Assembly (NCBI GenBank): GCA_021502835.1
Contig: JAKFGP010000042.1
Coordinates: 43,546 to 107,545, forward strand
DNA length: 64,000 nt
From: Streptomyces thinghirensis
Lineage (GTDB): Bacteria; Actinomycetota; Actinomycetia; Streptomycetales; Streptomycetaceae
Direction of reading: 5' to 3'
Positions within the stretch are counted from its first letter, which is position 1. The number at the start of each line of letters is the position of its first letter. Shown piece by piece: positions 39,706 to 48,983 of this stretch. The position numbers and the translations under genes are program-made. The notes beneath the pieces were generated by a model. It did not search any database and was not told the origin of the DNA. It worked only from the letters and a program-made list of their open reading frames with translations.

Positions 39706-40940
39706 GGCCGCTCCAGCTCCAGCAGCGCCGCGAGCCACAGGTCGGGGAGTTCGTCCCGGTCGCCAGGGCCTCGTCGTGAACGACGGTCAGGCACGCGGTG
39801 TCGTGCTGGCTCGTCAGCGTCGTCACACACCGGATGCCTGACGCGACGCCGGCGAAGGCGGCCGCGCGACGGGCCACGGCCCCTGGTGGACCAGGGCCGT
39901 GCCGAAGTTCACGCTGCTCACCGGGCCGGCCACGAACGCCCCGCGGACCAGGCGGGTGCCGACGGTGGCACCGAGCGTCCGCGGGGCGGCGGACAGCAGC
40001 AGGCGCATGGCGTCGCGCGCCGCCGGCTCTCCCGCAGCCGGCCCGTGCGAACGACGACCCGGGCCAGGGCCCGCTGGGGTGACTCCTCGTCGCAGGGCAG
40101 CAGGAGCCGGGCGGTGACCATGCGGTTGCCCGGGGCGTACTCCTCCCCCGGGGCCCGGACCGACATCGGGATCGACACGGGCAGCGGCGGATGGGCCGAG
40201 CCGGTGTCCTTCAGGTACCAGGTGCGGACGGCGTGGGACAGGGTCGCGAGATAGACGTCCGTGACCGTGCCGCCGTGTGCCCGGGCGATGGCGCGCAGCC
40301 GGGCCAGCGGGGTGTCGGCGTGGCAGACGTCGACGCGGCCCGTGGGTTCTCCGTCGAACGCGGGTTTCGGGGTGGCGCGCGCGGAAGGCGGCCACCACCT
40401 CGCCCAGGGCGTCCGCGAGGCCGTGTGCGGTGGGCCGGGGCGGGACGCTGTGGGGCCGGTCCGCCCTCGGGGTGGTCTCCGAGGAGAGCGCGGGCGGTGT
40501 AGGCGGCGCCCATGCCGTCCTGGAAGGTGTGGTCGGTTCGGTAGACCAGGGTGTGGCGGTCCGCCGGGCCGTGGACCAGCCACGTCCCAGGGCGGCCGGT
40601 CGTCCGTGCTCATCGGCCGGGACAGCATCGGCGGCTGGTCGCCGACCCGTCGGTGTCCTCGGGCAGCCACGCCTCGTGCAGCATGCCGGTCCACCGCGAT
40701 CGGTCTACTCGCCGGAATTTCCTGCGGTCCCGTGAGATGCGGTAGCGCAACGTCGGGACGCGGTACGCGTTCTGCGACCCGCGCGCGTACGGAGTCCAGG
40801 GTGGGGGCCCGGCCATCGAACCCGAACGTGAACGCGAGGGGCACAGGGTTGCCGCCCGTCGCCAGGTGGAAGGCGACATCTACGGTTCCCATGGACAGGG
40901 CCGACGGCAGGCGGCCGTTCGTACCGAGGTGGGGTCGCAT
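39702..40940 (-). CDS. WS/DGAT-like acyltransferase
   Basis: This is a wax-ester-synthase/diacylglycerol-acyltransferase-like protein. The N-terminus reads LSMGTVDVAFHLATG with VPRVPTLRYRI; the active-site motif HHxxxDG appears as DHTFQDGMGAAY, keeping the second His and DG but not the first His. The C-terminal domain has PLPVSIPMSVR, GNRMVTARLLLP, VSSVNFG and ends LAALLELERP. Indels are frequent. Its TAG stop lies inside the MITE terminal CTAG. AGGAGGTTCCACA precedes the ATG at 40940. It may acylate a pathway alcohol or lipid; the acceptor is unknown. Confidence 0.8.
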
Positions 40941-41057
40941 TGTGGAACCTCCTGGTCGGGTTCCGAGGGTTCGGGAGGGCTGCGAGGGCTGGGATCTGCG
41001 GAGCTGGAGTCCGGGCGGTCTGCGGACCCGGGGGCCGGATGCGGGCGGCACCGCCCG

Positions 41058-42375
41058 TCAACATGCCATGCCGCGCGAGATTCGGCCCCATTGCGTCCAC
41101 GGCCGCCCGGCAGCAAAACGCCGAACGGGTCCGCGTGCCCCGGAGCAGGCGCGGGGGCCCGGGAGCGGTGCCACGGGAGCGGTCTCGCCGGGTTCCGGCT
41201 CACCCAGCAGGGCCGCGGCCACGTGCGCGCCGTGCGCCACGGACAGAGCGAGTCCAGTGCCCGCAACAGCCGCCGATGTACCAGACGGGTCGTCAGCCCG
41301 GCACCAACCCCACCACCGGCAGATCGTCGCCCGTCGTGCCGATGCGGCCGGACCAGCGGTGGGTGACCCGGACCCGGGCGAGGTCCGAGATCTGGAGGAC
41401 CGCAGCCACCTCACCAGCCGAAGCCCAGGCCCACGCTCCTGGACGGCCTGCAGACGGGGAGCGCCGGATACCCGCCGGGACCAGTGGAGGTACACCGCCA
41501 GCCCGCCACCAGGCCCCGGTTCGGAACGGCCGGAAGTACGGCGCCATCGGGACGGCGTCGACGACGGGTGTCCGGCGCGCCCTGCCAAGGGTCTCGTAGG
41601 GGCCGGGGCGCTCAGCGGTTCGGTGGCGACGGCGTACACCCTCGAGCGGCAGGACGGTGCCGACCGGCAGGTCGAGTGCCTTGCGCGGCGGAGGAGTTAG
41701 CCGCCAGCACCGCCCCGGACCGGCGTAGAGCCTGCCAGTGCGGGAGGACCAGCTCGGGGCCGACCAGGTCGCCGGGGCGGAGGGCCAGCAGCGGACTGCG
41801 GCCGTAGAACCGCACGCCCTTGTCGGCGCAGGCACGGGCGAGGGCGCAGATCAGGGCGGCCGGATCGAGGGTCGCGGCGGGGGCGGTGCAGGAGTGCCGC
41901 CCGGTAGTGCTACCTTGACCCGGTCGCCGGATGCCGGCCGAGTAGGACGGGCACGTCCAGACCCTAGTTCGCGGCAGGCGCTGAACCGGCGGGCGAGTGC
42001 CACCAGGCCCACGGACGACCGCGTGGCCACCAGCGAAGCTGCTCGCCGGGCCGCAGCCCGCACGGACGTCGAGCCGGGCGCACAGGTAACGAGGACGTCC
42101 CGCACCGCCCGCTCGCTGGCCCGGTGCATCCTGCGCCTCGTCTCGCGGGCGAAAGCGGCGCACCGCGCGGTCGGCCGCGGGGGCCGGCCCGGGCGTGGGC
42201 CGAGTAGCCCGGCCGCTGGCCGCCGGCGGCCGGGTGCTCGGCGTCCACCACCGCGATAAAGTCGAGCCGGGGGCGCGTTCCGCCAGGTGGTAGGCGCAGG
42301 ACAACTCGGCCAGGCCGGCCCCACGACGGCCACGTCGGCGGTGACCACGCCGTGCAGCTGGGGCTGCGTCGGCAA
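41058..42375 (-). CDS. DAO-type FAD-dependent oxidoreductase
   Basis: This flavoprotein is of the D-amino-acid-oxidase/glycine-oxidase superfamily. The FAD fold is ADVAVVGAGLAGLSCAYHLA, then DAEHPAAGASGRATGLLGP; RETRRRMHRASERAVRDV follows and the C-terminal FAD loop reads IGTTGDDLPVVGLVPG with GTGLALSVAHGAHVAAALL. Many indels occur, so internal residues are uncertain. It is 43 bp downstream of the flavin reductase gene. In this cluster it could oxidise an amine, hydroxylamine or hydrazine intermediate; that is inference from context. Confidence 0.82.
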
Positions 42376-42417
42376 TTCAGCGGGGTCCCAGTACGGCGTC
42401 CCGGCCGATGGCGCGGG

Positions 42418-42998
42418 TCATCCGGCGGCGTCCGGCACCGCTCGGTCAGCGCACCGAACTCGGCGGTCGTGCCACAGCAGCGAGGCGTCCGCCGCTCCAC
42501 GTGCACGGCGGCGGCCGGCCGACGACGAGGTGGTGGTCGCCGTAGCGGCGTACGTCCTCGGTCGAACACACCGACCAGACGGGCGTGCCGGCCAGCACGG
42601 GGACGCCCAGCACCTGCCGGGTGTCGGTCCCGGCGAACCGCTCGACGCGGTCGTCACCGAGGACGCGAACCGTACCGGGCCCCGCGTCCTCGCGCAGCAG
42701 GTACGCTGCAGAAGGCCCGCCGACGCGGACGGCGGCGCGAGGGTGCAGAACCGTCCCCTGGACGGACCGGCAACGGCGGCGGGCGGGGCGAGGGGTGACG
42801 GCGGACACCGTCATGGGGAGCGGCCGCCGCGCCGCGGCATGCGACGGTCACCCCGACGCCGGCGGCGTGCAGGCCGGGGCGGCGGGCGGCGCCGAACCCC
42901 GGTTCCTCGTGCAGCGGCTCCTGGATGCGGCGGATCGGCGGCCAGGGGGCGGCGCCCGCGACCGCCGCCCGGTCGGCCCCAGCCGCACCGCGCATCAT
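42418..42998 (-). CDS. Flavin reductase-domain protein
   Basis: This ~190-residue protein is of the HpaC/NTA-monooxygenase-B flavin reductase family. Recognisable parts are GVTVACRGAAAAPH followed by MTVSAVTP, LGVPVLAGTPVWSVCSTED, RRYGDHHLVVGR and the usual end ASLLWHDRRVRC. It probably supplies reduced flavin to a two-component flavin monooxygenase, and the ACAD-fold gene in the same operon is the obvious client, as VlmR serves VlmH. The ATG at 42998 overlaps the SRPBCC stop (ATGA). About four indels are present. Confidence 0.85.
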
Positions 42999-43424
42999 CG
43001 ATCACCTCCGCGCCCCGCCGCAGCACGCGGCGATGTTGAAGATCCACCAGGGTCGCCCTCGGCCACCGGGTCGAGGAACGCGAGCCAGGAAGGATGCCGA
43101 AGTCGAAGGCGCGGTGAAGCGACGAGCGTGCCGCACCCCACCTCGCCCCGCGCGCAGCTCCCTCGAAGGTCTGGAAGTCGCCGCTGATCTGTTCGAAGGC
43201 GATGGATACGTCTCGAGCGAAGTAGGTGTCGCGTTCCCGCCACCGCATCGGGCCGCCCGGCCACGACAGTCAGTCCGGCGTGGAGCCGGGGAGCGGCGAA
43301 GGCGCAACGTGCACCTCACGGAAGGTGTCGCTGTACTCGGGATGGCGGCGATCGCCACGTGCAGCCGTAAACGTCGGCGGTGCCAGTCCGTCAACGAGGA
43401 GCGTGCAAGGACCACGTGGCGCAT
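42995..43424 (-). CDS. SRPBCC/polyketide-cyclase-like protein
   Basis: This ~143-residue protein matches the SRPBCC (START-like, cyclase/dehydrase) fold: MRHVVL start, IPEYSDTFREVHV, RWRERDTYFARDVSIAFEQI, SGDFQTFEGAARG and FDFGI...LAFLDPVAE near the end, finishing RGGDR. GGAAGGAAT precedes the ATG at 43424. Indels break the frame in at least four places. SRPBCC proteins bind hydrophobic ligands and can act as cyclases, dehydratases or lipid-binding chaperones; a specific activity cannot be assigned. Confidence 0.72.
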
Positions 43425-43595
43425 GGGTCGTTCGATTCCTTCCCGGAGGGCACCGGACGCGCTCGTTGGAGAACTCGTGGCTGGCGCACCGGCGCAAGCC
43501 GGTATCAACTGGTCAAACAGTCAACCGTGCTGCAGAGCCGCGCCGAGGTGGTGAGGAACAGGTCGAGCGCGGATCCTCAACCACGACCGGCGGGA

Positions 43596-44974
43596 TCACC
43601 CTACAACACCCGAGTCGACTTGAGGAGTTGTTGACAAGCACACGCGGAAATCAGTTCCGGCATGGGAATCGCCGACCGCCTGTTCTTCGGCGAACTCGAT
43701 TCCAATCAAGCGGGCCGCGCCGCGCGCACCTCGCGGACCAGTCCGCCCTCGTACGGCGCGACACGGCCCGTACGGCGGTGAGGATGCGCAGGCCGAGCGC
43801 GGCGGCCCAGAGCCACGGTGTCCCCTCCTCCTCCATCGCCCGTACGGCGGCGAGGGCGGCGGCGCAGAGCGATCGGCGAGGCGCCGAAGGTGGAGGTGTG
43901 CAGCAGGTCGGAGTCGCGCCCAGCTGGGGGGGGCGTAAGGCCTCGCGCGGTGGCGACCATCGCGGCGACCGGTACGACACCGCTGCTGAGTCCCTTACCG
44001 ACGAGAAGCACGTCCGGACGCACGTCCTCGGCGTCGACGCCCCACCAGGTGCCCAGCCGTCCCATGCCGGTCTGGATCTCGTCGACGACCAGCATGGCGC
44101 CGTACGCCCGGCCACAGCGCCCTGCACCTGGCTGGGGTAGCCGTGGCGGGGGATGCATACGCCGCCCTCGCCCTGGACGGGTTCGACGATGACGCGAGCC
44201 CGGTCGCGGCATCGCGGCCAGCGCTGTTCGAGGTCGGCCGGGTCGTCGTAGGCCACCTGGGTGACGTCCGGGAGCAGGGGCTGGAAGGGCGTCTGGTACG
44301 TGGCGCGTTGGCGGTGACGCCTTGCGCCGAAGTCTTGCCGTGGAAACCGCACCGCGGGCGGTGATGCCGAGGTGTGTCCGTGGGCGCGGGCCAGTTTCGG
44401 AGCCGCTTCGGTGGCCTCGGCGCAAGGTTGACGAAGTGGACGTAGTCGAGGCCGGGCAGGGTATCGAGCAGCCAGTACAAGCGGCCGGGCGGCGGCAGGT
44501 TCGAGGAAGACGCGGCTGGCCAGCAGGTGGGTGTCGATCTGCCGGTGCACCTCGACGACGGCCGGATGACGATGGCCCAGGATGAACACGCCGTAGCCGC
44601 CGAAGTCGAGGCGGCGGCCGTCGTCGGCGTGGATCCAGGCGCCCTCGGAACGGACCTCATGCCGCCCATGGCCCCGGCCATCACGGCACGGCCGGAGCCG
44701 ATGTACTTGAAGTGAGGAAGATCCCGATGTAAGGCCGGTCGGTCGGCGCGGCGGCCCCGGCCTTCCGCGGGGTGGAGGACTCGGAGGCCGGGGCGGGGAC
44801 CCGGAGGACGGCGTGGGGGATCTCGGAGCCCGATCCGGCGGCCCGAGGGGCGGACCCGGCAGCGCGGAACCGGAGGCCGGGGCCGTGGTCGGGGACTCCC
44901 GTGGCAGCCCGGAGGACGACGCGGAGCCCCGGAGGACGGCGCGGTGGGTACCTGTGGACGGGGGCGGCGGTCAT
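43596..44974 (-). CDS. Class III PLP aminotransferase with Pro/Arg-rich N-terminal extension
   Basis: Core features after frame correction: GVFILGHRHPAVVE, VHFVNSGAEATEAALKLA, ARVIVEPVQGEGGVCIP, the cofactor Asp in MLVVDEIQTGMGRLGTW and the PLP lysine in VLLVGKGLSSGVVP; STFGASPIA follows. It is of the ornithine/acetylornithine/omega-amine group. GGAGGTGG supports the ATG at 44974, giving an unusual ~85-residue Pro/Arg/Ala-rich leader before the fold (YIGSGRAVMAGAMGG). It would turn an aldehyde into a primary amine. Many indels; the stop at 43596 is the best of two choices. Confidence 0.85.
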
Positions 44975-45006
44975 GGCCGCCACCTCCATCGGAGCGACCG
45001 CGGCGG

Positions 45007-46130
45007 TCAGTTGGAGTAGGCGGGACGGCCTGTCCCGGCCCGGCTCTCCGCGTTGCGGCCGCAGGCGCGGCCCGGATGTCGGTCCGGGTCGGGCAGGTGC
45101 CGCAGTCGGGTTCGCCGAGGAGGAGGTGTCGAACGGCAGCTCCCGCTGGAACACCAGCAGTTCCGCGTAGTACTCCAGCCGCCGCCGGAGGACGCGGCAG
45201 CGAGGTGCCCTCCAGCATGGGTAAGGGTGGGAGCAGCCGGTGCACGGCATCGACGGGGATGAGCCGGGGCCGCTGGGGCCGGGGCAGGCCGTATGCGTAC
45301 GGCGACGTCGCGCAGACGTCGGCGAACTCCCGCAGGTCGATGGCCTCCTTGCCGGCCGTCAGCCAGTACCGCCGTCGGCCACACCACCCCGGACCAGGTC
45401 GCCGATGGCCCGCGAGACGGTGGTCCCTGGGGCACCATGTCGATCCGGGCCTCGGGGGCTCCGGGCAGCACCGGGACCTGCCCCAGGACCATCGGGCCGA
45501 TCGTCTTGGTCAGGCCCCTGCGCGGCCGGCGATCCGCCCGCTGATCGAGTCGCCCACGACGACCGGAGGGCCGGACGATGGCGCCGGGCACGCCCGCCCG
45601 CGTGTCATCTGTTCGACCCTGGCCTTGGAGTCGAGGTAGGCGGCCGCACCCGGGAAGCACCGGCGGTCCTCCTCGGTGGGGTGTTGGCCACGAACGTGAC
45701 ACTCTACCAGGTCACAGTGGAGCGATCGGCCCGGGCCGCCAGATCGAGCATGTTGTCGGCACCGCGCAGGTTATGCGCGTGATGTCCTGTGGCGGGGTAC
45801 GCCAGTTGGTCTCGGCGGCGCAGTGCAGCACCACGTCCACCTCAAGGCCAGTTCGTGCCAGGGCCAGGGGGCTCAGGCCGAGCCGGGGAGCGACCAGGTC
45901 GCCCTGGAGCTCGCGCACCACGATCGGCGCAACGGTGTGTTGCGGCGCAGGCACAGCAGATCGGAAGTCGGGTGACAGCTCGTCGATCAGGGCACGTCCA
46001 TGCACCCGGAACCGCCGATGTAGCAGCAGGGAGGGGCGGGTCGCTCGGTTCCGTACGGCCGACGGGCAACGGGGCGAGACGCTGGTTGTCCTGGACGACA
46101 CGGGGCGTGTGTTCTCCCAACGCGGGTCTC
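45007..46130 (-). CDS. Thioester reductase-like extended SDR (second)
   Basis: This NAD(P)-binding protein of the male-sterility/thioester-reductase type is read over several frames: VRELQGDLVAPRLGLSPLAL, LEVDVVLHCAAETNW, PQDITRIN-like segment, YLDSKARVEQM (Tyr-x-x-x-Lys), GAIVRPSVVVGDSISG, and a C-terminal LEYYAELLVFQRELPF. It ends PAYSN at 45007, 33 bp before the aminotransferase start. The N-terminal Rossmann glycine loop is hidden by indels. With the aminotransferase it could form an acyl-to-amine module. Confidence 0.75.
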
Positions 46131-47310
46131 TCGGCCCACCGGTGGACGGTGGGGGCGCGGTCAGGCGATGGCGGAGTGGCCGGTCGGCCAGGTACGCGGA
46201 GAACGGGACGCGGTCATCCGGGAGCGCGACGGCGGGTGCAGGGAAGATCCGTTGGCGCAGGCGGCCAGGTGGCCCACCTCGTCGGACGTCATGAAGTTGA
46301 GGCCGCCGAGGAGTTCCACCGCGCGCGGGACGACCCGGGCGATGGCGTCTGGACGCCGTAGCGCACGTACAACGCCTGTGCGAGCGCCGACTCGTCGAGG
46401 TCACCGGCGTCGATACGCCGGGCGACGCCCTCGTGGTGGCCACGGCCGGCATCGGTCTCGACGGAGAGGCGGTAGGCGCTCGTGCTCGGAGATGCGGTCG
46501 ATCACATGAGGACCCGCCCCCACCAGGCGCGCTCGCGGGCGCCGAGGCTAGCATGCCCGTCGTCAGCGTCTGGAACCAGATCAGACCGGCCCATCTGAAG
46601 TTCCTGCCGAGCTGGATCCACCGGAGGTCGTCGGTGCGCAGCAGGTTCGGGCGGTACGAGGACATCGGTGAGCGCTATCTTTCGCTCGGCCCCGGCGAGG
46701 AAGGCGCTGGACCAGAAGCCGCTGACGCTCAGACCCTCGCTCTCCGCCGGGCACGACGGCTACGGCGAGTTCGTCCGCCCTGCCCGTCCTCGCGCGCGGG
46801 ATCATCACGCTGGCGGTGAGCACGTCCATGGAGTGGGCCAGGCTGCACGGCCGTTTGACGCCGTTGATCCGGACGCCGTCCGCCGGATCACCGTGGCGGT
46901 CATCGACGGGTCGAGGATGCCCGCGCCGCTGCGCCCTCGGCGAACCCGGAGGCGATCACGCGGTTGGACGCGGAGCCACCCTCGATCAGCATCCACTCAA
47001 GCCGTCGCCGAGGCCACCGGGCCCGACAAGGGTGGCCATGGAGAAGTGGTGCATGGTGGTGGCCACGGCCAGGGACGGCGAGCGGCTGCCGATGGCCTGC
47101 TGCACGCCGCAGGGCATCGAGCGCGGGCCGGCGCCCCGGCCCCGGTGGGACTCGGGGACGAGCAGTCCTGGACCGCCGCTGTCCCGGAAGTGCCGGATGC
47201 CCGGGCTGCCCGGCCGCTCCAGTTCCATCAGCGGGGCCTCGCGCAGGGCGGGGGTCCAGTTCGGGCAACAGCTTCGCGAGGGTGGCGCGTTCACGTTCTA
47301 GGAATCTCAT
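46130..47310 (-). CDS. Acyl-CoA-dehydrogenase-fold flavoprotein, candidate alkylamine N-hydroxylase
   Basis: ACAD-superfamily features: MRFLERERATLAKLLPELDP, GGPGLLVPESH, SLAVATTMHHFSMATLVG, GVRINGVKRPCSLAHSMDVL then TASVMIPR, and a C-terminal VVPRAVELLGGLNFMTSDEV with SLHPPSRSRM. Length ~390 residues fits both true acyl-CoA dehydrogenases and two-component flavin N-hydroxylases such as VlmH (isobutylamine N-hydroxylase). A flavin reductase in the same operon favours N-hydroxylation. The catalytic Glu position cannot be judged because of indels. The end near 46130 is approximate. Confidence 0.8.
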
Positions 47311-47382
47311 GGGCGTGCGGTCCTCCAGGGTGGGATGCATACGGAATCGGCGCGGCACCCGCGCGGCCGTGGACGCGGTGAC

Positions 47383-48342
47383 TCAGAGGGCGTTGGTGGC
47401 GCGCAGCAGCTGCCAGACCGCGCCGGGGCGGAGCCTGCCGCGGAAGGCGATGTACTCCGGCAGGACCACGTGCGGGGCCCACTTCTGCTCGTACTCGAGC
47501 CGGGAGGCCGCCGGGTAGATCACGTCGCCGCGCTCGGCCAGAGACGGGCGAACCGGGTGAACACACGGCTGGCACCCGGTAGTTCGTGCTCCGGGTCGAG
47601 CCCGGTGAACGGGGTGAACTGAAGTGCAGCCAGCCCGCTCCGTCGGCGGTCAGCCGTTCCATGACGGTGGCGTTGAGCGCCTCCATCACGCCGGGCGGAG
47701 CAGTCGGGGCGGCGCCGGCTGAGGTCGTGCAGCCAGCCGGAGCGGCTGCCGTAGACCGGCGAGTAGTTGATGTAGCCGGCCGTCTCGCCGTCGATCCGGC
47801 CGACGAACAGACGGCGGTGCCTCTGCAGGCTCCCCGTTGCGCTGGCCGACGAGGAAGCGCAGCTCCTTGGCGTGCCGGCCCTTGTCCCGCAGCCAGCACT
47901 GGTCGATCCGGTCCAGTTCGGCGCAGTCGTCGCCGGCCATGACCTCGGCGACCTCCAGGCCCGCCCGCCGGGGCGCGAGATCTTGTTCCGCAGCCGGACG
48001 AACCGTGAGCCGCGCAGCTAGAGCGGCTCAGGTCGACCGCGTACGACGCCCTGAGCTGGTTGACCGTGAAGCCGTGCGCCGCGTACAGCTCGGCGTCCGC
48101 CCGCTGCAGTTGCACGGCGACCAGGCGGCGCCCGGCGTGGGCGGCGAACGCGTCCAGCAGGCGTGCCCGGTGTTCCGGCGCGGTGAACGGGCCGCCGAAT
48201 TGCAGTACGTAGCGGCCCGAGGTGCGATAGGCGCAGGCGCCGTCGAACCCGCCGTCGTGGAAGTACGCGTTCCCGCTGTTGAGGGCGAGAAGGAACTGGG
48301 GTTGTCGCTGTGCGCGGCGAGTGTGTCAAGCACGGACGGCAT
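47383..48342 (-). CDS. DUF2156 protein, candidate seryl-tRNA-dependent transferase
   Basis: This is a ~320-residue double-GNAT-fold DUF2156 protein, the fold of the MprF C-terminal (aminoacyl-tRNA:phosphatidylglycerol transferase) domain. Visible: RTSGRYVLQFGGPFTAPEHR, LVAVQLQRADAELYAAHGFT, VNQLRASYAVDLSR, DRIDQCWLRDKGRHAKELRF and GVMEALNATVMERLTADGAG. VlmA of the valanimycin pathway, which moves serine from seryl-tRNA to an alkylhydroxylamine, resembles this class. GGAGG lies 6 nt before the ATG at 48342. It overlaps the membrane-protein gene by 17 bp and precedes the ACAD-fold gene by ~70 bp. Confidence 0.82.
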
Positions 48343-48833
48343 CGGTGTCCTCCACGGAAGTCCGCGCGGCGGTACTTTGACCGGAGACCGCCGCCGAGTG
48401 GTACCGCTGCTCGAACCTGCAGGAACTCCGGGGTGGTTTCGGCTCGAAGGCGACACCGAAGGGTTTGAGGGAGTTCCCGAAGAGGGGCCCGGTCGCCCAT
48501 GAGGTGGATCGGGAGGGCCAGCAGTGCCCATTCCGGCCGGACGAACAGTGCCCACGCCCCCGCCATGACACCCGCTGTGACCAGGCTTGTGCATCGTGTT
48601 GTAGGCCACGTAGCAACCGCGCGGAACGTGTCCGTCCGGGCTGCGCCGGAAGGCGATCGCGCCGAACGGGTATCCGATGACGTCGATCACCGCGAACAGC
48701 AGCACGAAGACGGCCAGCGGATATCCGTGAGGTGCTGGAATGCGAGCACGAGCGATACGGTGAGAAAGCCCAGCCATTCGAGTCGGGAGAGAGCGAAGGT
48801 GGTCTTCGTCTCGAAACAGTTCTTGGCGTCCAC
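48326..48833 (-). CDS. Small multi-pass membrane protein
   Basis: This ~169-residue protein has about four hydrophobic segments: LEWLGFLTVSLVLAF, WPLAVFVLLFAVIDVIGYPF, a middle loop with GCYVAYNTMHSLVTAGVMAG, and WALFVRPEWALLALPIHLMG. The conserved-looking polar positions Tyr-Asn-x-x-His in YNTMH and His in PIHLMGD within membrane segments hint at metal or cofactor binding. The GTG at 48833 is the probable start. It is the first gene of block C and overlaps the DUF2156 gene. Valanimycin-type clusters also include a membrane protein (VlmO); equivalence is not established here. Confidence 0.75.
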
Positions 48834-48907
48834 GGGCGCTCCTGGATTGCGCGTACGATTCCGGGGCGCGACCTCGGCCTGCCCCTCGCTGTGGTCTGTC
48901 ACTCCGG

Positions 48908-48940
48908 TTTACGCACCAGCGGAGGCCCAACCCTCGTAAA
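48908..48940. promoter_or_regulatory. TTTACG-N21-CGTAAA inverted repeat in divergent promoter
   Basis: Inverted 6-bp arms at 48908-48913 and 48935-48940 lie between the block C start (48833) and the MocR gene (48984). MocR proteins usually bind such widely spaced repeats in divergent promoters, so this is a candidate operator. Confidence 0.4.
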
Positions 48941-48983
48941 GTGGGGATGATTGGGAGACACGATGCTCGGGGGGACTTCTTTC

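Noticed and set aside
42995..43424. AurF-like diiron N-oxygenase as the N-oxidation enzyme
   Set aside because: Too short and lacks the EX..H diiron motifs; the reconstructed sequence fits an SRPBCC fold better.
46130..47310. Plain beta-oxidation acyl-CoA dehydrogenase
   Set aside because: Not excluded, but the operon context (flavin reductase, aminotransferase, DUF2156) favours the N-hydroxylase subgroup, so I kept it as a candidate.
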